A stretch of 35,963 bases of DNA from Streptosporangiaceae bacterium (GTDB taxonomy: Bacteria; Actinomycetota; Actinomycetes; Streptosporangiales; Streptosporangiaceae), in contig JAFAPY010000042.1 of the NCBI GenBank assembly GCA_019246795.1, positions 1-35,963 of the forward strand, given 5' to 3'. Each line of letters begins with the position of its first letter. The first letter of the stretch is position 1. The position numbers and the translations under genes are program-made. The notes beneath the pieces were generated by a model. It made no database searches, was not told where the DNA came from, and saw only the letters and a program-made list of their open reading frames with translations. Of the stretch, positions 32,150 to 35,963 are shown piece after piece.

Positions 32150-33208
32150 CTAGCTGACCGCGATGATCTGGCCGTGCAGGTCCAGTAGATCCGGGATCTC
32201 GTCGCGGGCCGCGCGGCCCATGCCGCATTCGGTGCACACGCCCCAGTCGCGGCGGCCGCCCGGGCTGCCCGCCAGAGCGGCATCGATGAGCCGGACCTGG
32301 GCCTCGGTCGTGCCCGGCGCCTGTTCCGCCGGGTGGTACGGCACCAGCGCGAAATTGAGCTCGGTGCCCGGATCCGCGGCCAGCTCGGCCAGCGGCGCGA
32401 AATAGCTCTCCTCGCGCTGGTACTGCGGCACGGTGAAAGACACAAAGCTCAGCGGCCGCCCGGCGGCCGCGGCGACCGCGTTCACCACCCGGACCTGCAG
32501 GGCCAGCGACTCCGGCTGCTTGAAATGCTGGTGGCCGTAGTCTCCGTAACACAGGTGCAGCCCGGCGGACACGTCGGCGGGGACCTGGTCCACGCAGCGG
32601 GCCAGGCCGGCGGTGATCGCGTCGAACGCCTGCGCGCCGCCGGGCGCGAAGGCCTCCTCCAGGATGCCGAACTCCACCGCGACATCCCACTGCACCGCCA
32701 CCTGGTCGTGCGGGATCGCCGCCAGCAGCCGGTCCAGGTCGCCGAACAGCGCCCGTTCATAGGAGCCGAGCAGCGCCTGCTGCTGCTCAGGGACGATGTA
32801 GCCGCTGATCGAGGCAAGCGGCGTGGGGTACTCGACCTGGAAGCGGACGCCGCCCGGGATGACGCCTTGGCCGCGCAGCGCGGCGAAGCTCTGACAGGAC
32901 CTGAGGTAGGCGTCGGCGTAACCCAGATCCGGCCAGCTCACCTGCGCCGCGTCGGCGCCGTCGGCCAGCCGCAGCCGCGGCAGCTGCTCGTAGTCCCCCT
33001 CCGCGGCGTCCAGCGGCCGCGCCGGGACCAGCCAGGGCAGCTGCAGGAACTTCTGCAGCTGGAAGAAGATCCAGTTTCCGCGGTCCCCGGTCTCCCCGTC
33101 CGGGATGCGCCGCAGCCCGGCCGGGACCCGCGAGACGATCTCGCGCATCACCGAGTCGGCGTCGGCCAGATTGACGCTGCCGTTGAAATGGGCATGAGTC
33201 GGCGGCAT
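32150..33208 (-). CDS. MetE-like (UROD/MetE superfamily) protein of unknown function
   Basis: 352 residues from the ATG at 33208 (GGAG 8 nt upstream; an ATG 9 codons earlier is less likely). HFNGSVNLADADSVMREIVSRVP, RRIPDGETGDRGNWIFFQ, VQWDVAVEFG, GLHLCYGDYGHQHF and GVCTECGMGR follow the C-terminal barrel of cobalamin-independent methionine synthase. His218-x-Cys220 and Cys328 match the MetE zinc ligands. It lacks the N-terminal half of MetE (about 750 aa), so it is likely a thiol or one-carbon-transfer relative with another substrate. Same strand, and probably same transcript, as the glycosyltransferase after it. Confidence 0.7.
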   Translation of the reverse strand: MPPTHAHFNGSVNLADADSVMREIVSRVPAGLRRIPDGETGDRGNWIFFQLQKFLQLPWLVPARPLDAAEGDYEQLPRLRLADGADAAQVSWPDLGYADAYLRSCQSFAALRGQGVIPGGVRFQVEYPTPLASISGYIVPEQQQALLGSYERALFGDLDRLLAAIPHDQVAVQWDVAVEFGILEEAFAPGGAQAFDAITAGLARCVDQVPADVSAGLHLCYGDYGHQHFKQPESLALQVRVVNAVAAAAGRPLSFVSFTVPQYQREESYFAPLAELAADPGTELNFALVPYHPAEQAPGTTEAQVRLIDAALAGSPGGRRDWGVCTECGMGRAARDEIPDLLDLHGQIIAVS

Positions 33209-33282
33209 GGCACGGGCTCCTCTCATGACTGGCATCCCAGCGCGACGAGCTTAGCCGTGCGCAGGGCACGCAGGGCCGCCGA

Positions 33283-33474
33283 TTACCCCGGCTGCCCGGT
33301 GACGTGCGGCTCTGCCGGATTGCCTGACCGTGCCCGGGCGTCAGCCGCGGCCCGCGCGGCCCGCCTCGCGGTCTGGTCTGGGACCGGGCCGGGACGGCAG
33401 TAGGGGCATCCGGGGCCGAAAGCGCTGTGCAGGTGGGCGCACGGGCTGGTCACGGCGATCATGACGCTGGTCAC
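33283..33474 (-). CDS. Possible Cys-rich microprotein
   Basis: 63 residues, GTG start at 33474 or ATG at 33462. MIAVTSPCAHLHSAFGPGCPYCRPGP carries C-x3-H and CPYC, which could bind a metal; the tail is Ala/Arg-rich. It overlaps the run-on end of the glycerate kinase frame on the same strand and only one can be genuine there. Support is limited to the Cys motif and a GAGG about 10 nt before the ATG. Confidence 0.35.
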   Translation of the reverse strand: MTSVMIAVTSPCAHLHSAFGPGCPYCRPGPVPDQTARRAARAAADARARSGNPAEPHVTGQPG

Positions 33475-34711
33475 CTCGCAAATCCCGGTGCCCGCGAGAT
33501 GGTGCAGGTGCGCGGCACCGCTGTATCCAGCTTCCCGGCCGCGGCCGTGTCAATCCGGCCGCCGTGGTTAATCTTTCTGGGTTGATCCAGTCGCGCGCGA
33601 CAACCCAGCTGAGCTCTTCGAGCAGCGGGCCCGCCCGGCTGTGGCAGGTGCCGATGTCGGGTTCGATGTCGGCGAGCGCGTAGGCGCGCACGATGCCAGC
33701 CGCGCGGAGCTGGGCGGTGCTCAGCGAGCAGCGGCCGGCTACCGCCAGCACCGGCACCGCACCGGCCTGGCCAGCCGCCGCGGACACCGCGCGGGCTACT
33801 CCGGCCGGCGCCTTGCCGCGCAGCGTCTGGGCGTCGATCGCACCTTCGCCGGTAATGACCAGCCGTGCCCCGGTCAGCCGGGCACGGAATGCCAGCAGGT
33901 CGAGCATCAGGTCGATGCCGGGCCGCGCGGTGGCGCCCAGGAACGCCAGCGCCGCGAAACCAAGGCCGCCAGCCGCGCCGGCGCCGGGCTCGTCCCGGCT
34001 GGTCTTGCCGAGTGCCTGCTCGGCCACGTCGGCCCAGCGCGCAAGGCCCGCTTCGAGTGACGCCACGTCATTGGCGGACGCACCCTTCTGCGGGCCATAG
34101 ACGGCCGCGGCGCCGTGCTCGCCGAGCAGCGGATTGTCCACATCGGTGGCTACGACTATCTCCGTGGCGGGCAGGCCCCGCGGCGTCGAGACGTCGATCC
34201 GGTGCAGCCGGGCCAGGGCCGCACCGCCCGGCGGCAACGGGGCACCGGATTCGTCGACCAGCCGGGCACCCAGGGCGGCGACCATGCCCGCCCCGCCGTC
34301 GGTGGACGCGACACCGCCGAGTCCCAGCACGATCCGCTCCGCGCCCATCCTGGCCGCTGCCAGCATCAGCTCCCCGACGCCGTGGCTGGACGCGGTCCGC
34401 GGTGCCAGCACCTCACCCGGCAGCCTGCTCAGCCCGCAGGCCTGCGCCGCCTCGATGATCGCGGTCCGGTCGCGGAGCGCGAAGGCCGCGGTGACCGGCC
34501 TGCCGGTGGGCCCGCGTACGCCGACCTCGATACGGCGGTACCCCGCGGCTGCCGCCGCGTCCACCGTGCCCTCGCCACCGTCGGCGACAGGCGCCTGGAC
34601 GCTCTGCAGTCCCGGGCAGGCACGTTCGAGCCCTGCCGCCACATGCGCGGCAACCTGGCCTGCGGTGAGCGTGCCCTTGAACTTGTCCGGGGCGATCACC
34701 ACGTGGTTCAC
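33341..34711 (-). CDS. Glycerate kinase (GarK/GlxK family), run-on C-terminus
   Basis: 456 codons from the GTG at 34711, which overlaps the allantoicase stop (GTGA). Phosphorylates glycerate, the end of the allantoin-glyoxylate-tartronate semialdehyde route. IAPDKFKGTLTAGQVAAHVAAGLER, PVADGGEGTVDA, GLGGVASTDGGAGM, ATDVDNPLLGEHGAAAVYGPQKGA and VITGEGAIDAQTLRGKAPAGVA are diagnostic. The family ends near LLEELSW (about residue 370); some 85 further residues reach a stop at 33341. In a neighbouring frame TAA and TGA occur right after that point, so a small indel may have removed the true stop. Confidence 0.92.
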   Translation of the reverse strand: MNHVVIAPDKFKGTLTAGQVAAHVAAGLERACPGLQSVQAPVADGGEGTVDAAAAAGYRRIEVGVRGPTGRPVTAAFALRDRTAIIEAAQACGLSRLPGEVLAPRTASSHGVGELMLAAARMGAERIVLGLGGVASTDGGAGMVAALGARLVDESGAPLPPGGAALARLHRIDVSTPRGLPATEIVVATDVDNPLLGEHGAAAVYGPQKGASANDVASLEAGLARWADVAEQALGKTSRDEPGAGAAGGLGFAALAFLGATARPGIDLMLDLLAFRARLTGARLVITGEGAIDAQTLRGKAPAGVARAVSAAAGQAGAVPVLAVAGRCSLSTAQLRAAGIVRAYALADIEPDIGTCHSRAGPLLEELSWVVARDWINPERLTTAAGLTRPRPGSWIQRCRAPAPSRGHRDLRGDQRHDRRDQPVRPPAQRFRPRMPLLPSRPGPRPDREAGRAGRG

Positions 34712-35721
34712 CCGCCGGTCTCCTGCCAGCGGCGCGCGACGGCGGCGAGGCCGTCCGCGGTCAGCGACCCGTGCAGCCGCAGCCTGGCCACCCCCCCGTC
34801 GGGGAAGATATTCAGCCGAACGTGCGTGGCGGGCGGCCCGGTCACCCGGAACCGATGCGGGGTATCCGGCAGCAGTTCCACCCGCGGCAGCAGGTCCCGC
34901 CAGGCGCTGTGCTCGGTGAGCGGGCCGTCGCTCACCTGCACCGAGGCCGCGCCAGCCGCGTTGCCGCGGTACCCGGACGTGTCGATCTCGGCCAGGCTGA
35001 TCACGCCCTGCCCGGGCAGCCGGACCACGAGCCACTCGTGTCCGGCGGTCCTGCGCCGCCGGGTCTCCCAGCCCTCGCCCATCACCCGCGCCAGCCCGGG
35101 AGAGATGACGTTGCGCGGCGAGGAATAGAACTCGTCGCTGCACGCCACCACGTCGGCGCCGTTTTCCAGCGCCGCCAGGTCGACGGTCAGGCCGTCGAGC
35201 AGCGCCGGGTCCGGCACCACCTCGCCGTGCACCCGCAGCCTGGCCACCCCGCCGTCGGGGAAGATATTCAGCCGAACGAAGCTGGACCTGCGCCGGTCCG
35301 TCACCGCGAACACGTTCTCGGCGTCGCCGGCCAGCGGGGAGCGCGGCACGATCTCCGCCCAGCCGCCCAGGCCGGCCGGCGCCGGGTACCCGCTTGCCGA
35401 CGCCGCGTCCACCGAGCATTCCCGCGGGTAGTTGCCGGTGAAGAACGCGGTGTCCACCGTCACGGCCTCGATGACTCCCGGCACGCCGAGCCGGGCGATC
35501 ACCCAGTCCCTGGCCGCCGGGTCCGGCAGCGTCCCGCCCGGCCCGCGCCGCCGCCGGGTCTCCCATCCGTCATAGATCTGCCCCTTCGGGCCGAACGACT
35601 GCGCCGCGAACACCGGCGCCGCGGGCTTGATCAGGTTCTCCTTGTCGCCGAAGAACTCATCGCTCGCCGCGAGCACCGCCCCGCGCAGCCCCAGCAGGTC
35701 AAGGGCCGGCCGCTCAGGCAT
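34708..35721 (-). CDS. alc: Allantoicase
   Basis: 337 residues. Cleaves allantoate to ureidoglycolate and urea. Two tandem copies of the allantoicase domain are visible: each has SDEFF/SDEFY, DGWETRRRR/EGWETRRRR, an IDTSGYRGN or VDTAFFTGN segment and the closing RLNIFPDGGVARLR(V/L)HG. Length fits the family (about 330-340). The ATG at 35721 overlaps the allantoinase stop by 8 nt; the stop overlaps the glycerate kinase start. The closing motifs are almost identical at DNA level. Confidence 0.96.
   Translation of the reverse strand: MPERPALDLLGLRGAVLAASDEFFGDKENLIKPAAPVFAAQSFGPKGQIYDGWETRRRRGPGGTLPDPAARDWVIARLGVPGVIEAVTVDTAFFTGNYPRECSVDAASASGYPAPAGLGGWAEIVPRSPLAGDAENVFAVTDRRRSSFVRLNIFPDGGVARLRVHGEVVPDPALLDGLTVDLAALENGADVVACSDEFYSSPRNVISPGLARVMGEGWETRRRRTAGHEWLVVRLPGQGVISLAEIDTSGYRGNAAGAASVQVSDGPLTEHSAWRDLLPRVELLPDTPHRFRVTGPPATHVRLNIFPDGGVARLRLHGSLTADGLAAVARRWQETGG
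34769..34822 (-). repeat. 54-bp intragenic direct repeat, copy in domain 2
   Basis: Matches 35225-35278 with 2 mismatches in 54 bp and encodes the RLNIFPDGGVARLRLHG end of the second allantoicase domain. The two copies start 456 bp (152 codons) apart. Confidence 0.9.
35225..35278 (-). repeat. 54-bp intragenic direct repeat, copy in domain 1
   Basis: Partner of 34769-34822; encodes RLNIFPDGGVARLRVHG at the end of the first allantoicase domain. Confidence 0.9.
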
Positions 35722-35963
35722 CGGCAGATCCCCTGACTGTTCCGCGGCCCAGCAGCCTGCCGCACGGCTCGCCCGCGGGGCTTCCCAGGCCGGCGTCGCC
35801 GCCGGGCAGCGCGTTACCGCGCAGCCAGGTCTGCCGTACCCGTCCGCTGAGCGCCCGCCCGGAGTACGGGGTGAGGCGATGTCTATGGTGCAGACGCGAC
35901 GGGTCCACCACGTAGCTCTCGCCGGGATCGAACGCCACCAGGTCGGCGTCGTACCCGACGGCC
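35714..35963 (-). CDS. allB: Allantoinase, C-terminal part (5' end outside window)
   Basis: Only about the last 82 residues are present. AVGYDADLVAFDPGESYVVDPSRLHHRHRLTPYSGRALSGRVRQTWLRGN is the typical end of the cyclic amidohydrolase family (allantoinase rather than dihydroorotase, given the PYxGRxLxGRV pattern and the allantoicase downstream). Opens allantoin to allantoate. The catalytic metal ligands lie outside the window. Stop overlaps the allantoicase start by 8 nt, first visible gene of allB-alc-glycerate kinase. Confidence 0.88.
   Translation of the reverse strand, partial: AVGYDADLVAFDPGESYVVDPSRLHHRHRLTPYSGRALSGRVRQTWLRGNALPGGDAGLGSPAGEPCGRLLGRGTVRGSADA

Noticed and set aside
1-35963. 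CRISPR array, tRNA, rRNA, IS element or prophage
   Set aside because: No spaced palindromic repeat series, no cloverleaf or CCA-ended tRNA, no transposase or phage protein motifs were found on either strand by reading.

Overview
The window is about 36 kb of very GC-rich DNA with dense, overlapping genes, frequent GTG/TTG starts and near-absent AT-rich spacers. It carries tlyA-nadK-recN, steA-steB (mctB-like), a mycothiol/ergothioneine-era thiol cluster (egtABCD), an AfsR-type SARP regulator and a Ser/Thr kinase. Together these point to an actinomycete chromosome; I cannot fix the genus. I see no phage, IS element, CRISPR, tRNA or rRNA.

Layout. 1-6213: accessory single genes, namely a partial DUF1697 protein, a secreted PLL/tachylectin-like beta-propeller, a P-loop kinase-like ATPase, a PIG-L deacetylase, a DUF2236/MpaB-type protein, a GntR-like fragment, and a coupled pair of exported proteins (YVTN propeller plus an unknown). 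6292-9722: housekeeping genes (purC, cutA, histidine phosphatase, family III CoA-transferase, SCP2 protein). 9780-13423: small protein-tlyA-nadK-recN, an overlapping conserved operon. 13424-20541: regulatory island with a CGNR zinc-finger regulator divergent from an unknown 129-aa protein, a SAM methyltransferase, a 1,117-aa SARP-ATPase-TPR regulator, and a divergent membrane-anchored Ser/Thr kinase. 20542-25095: ergothioneine operon egtA-egtB-egtC-egtD, minus strand, every junction overlapping. 25172-30978: steA-steB-PNPT-like enzyme-murJ-glycosyltransferase, again every junction overlapping (septation and lipid II export). 30552-33208: a second glycosyltransferase and a MetE-like protein. 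33283-35963: ureide catabolism, allantoinase (partial)-allantoicase-glycerate kinase, with a possible Cys-rich microprotein after it.

How it fits together. The egt operon makes the low-molecular-weight thiol ergothioneine from histidine, glutamate and cysteine. The steA operon links the division septum with cell-wall precursor handling. The allantoin genes funnel ureide carbon through glyoxylate to glycerate phosphate. In mycobacteria recN is followed directly by the steA and mctB/steB orthologues (Rv1696-Rv1697-Rv1698); here about 11.7 kb is lodged between them.

The most interesting part is 13.4-20.5 kb. A large SARP regulator sits head-to-head with a Ser/Thr kinase (an AfsK/AfsR-like arrangement), and the adjacent methyltransferase promoter region carries three 7-bp direct repeats spaced exactly 11 bp apart, the geometry known for SARP operators. 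Next to it, the CGNR-regulator intergenic region holds two 26-bp inverted-repeat sites with a 31-bp period wrapped around a near-consensus promoter.
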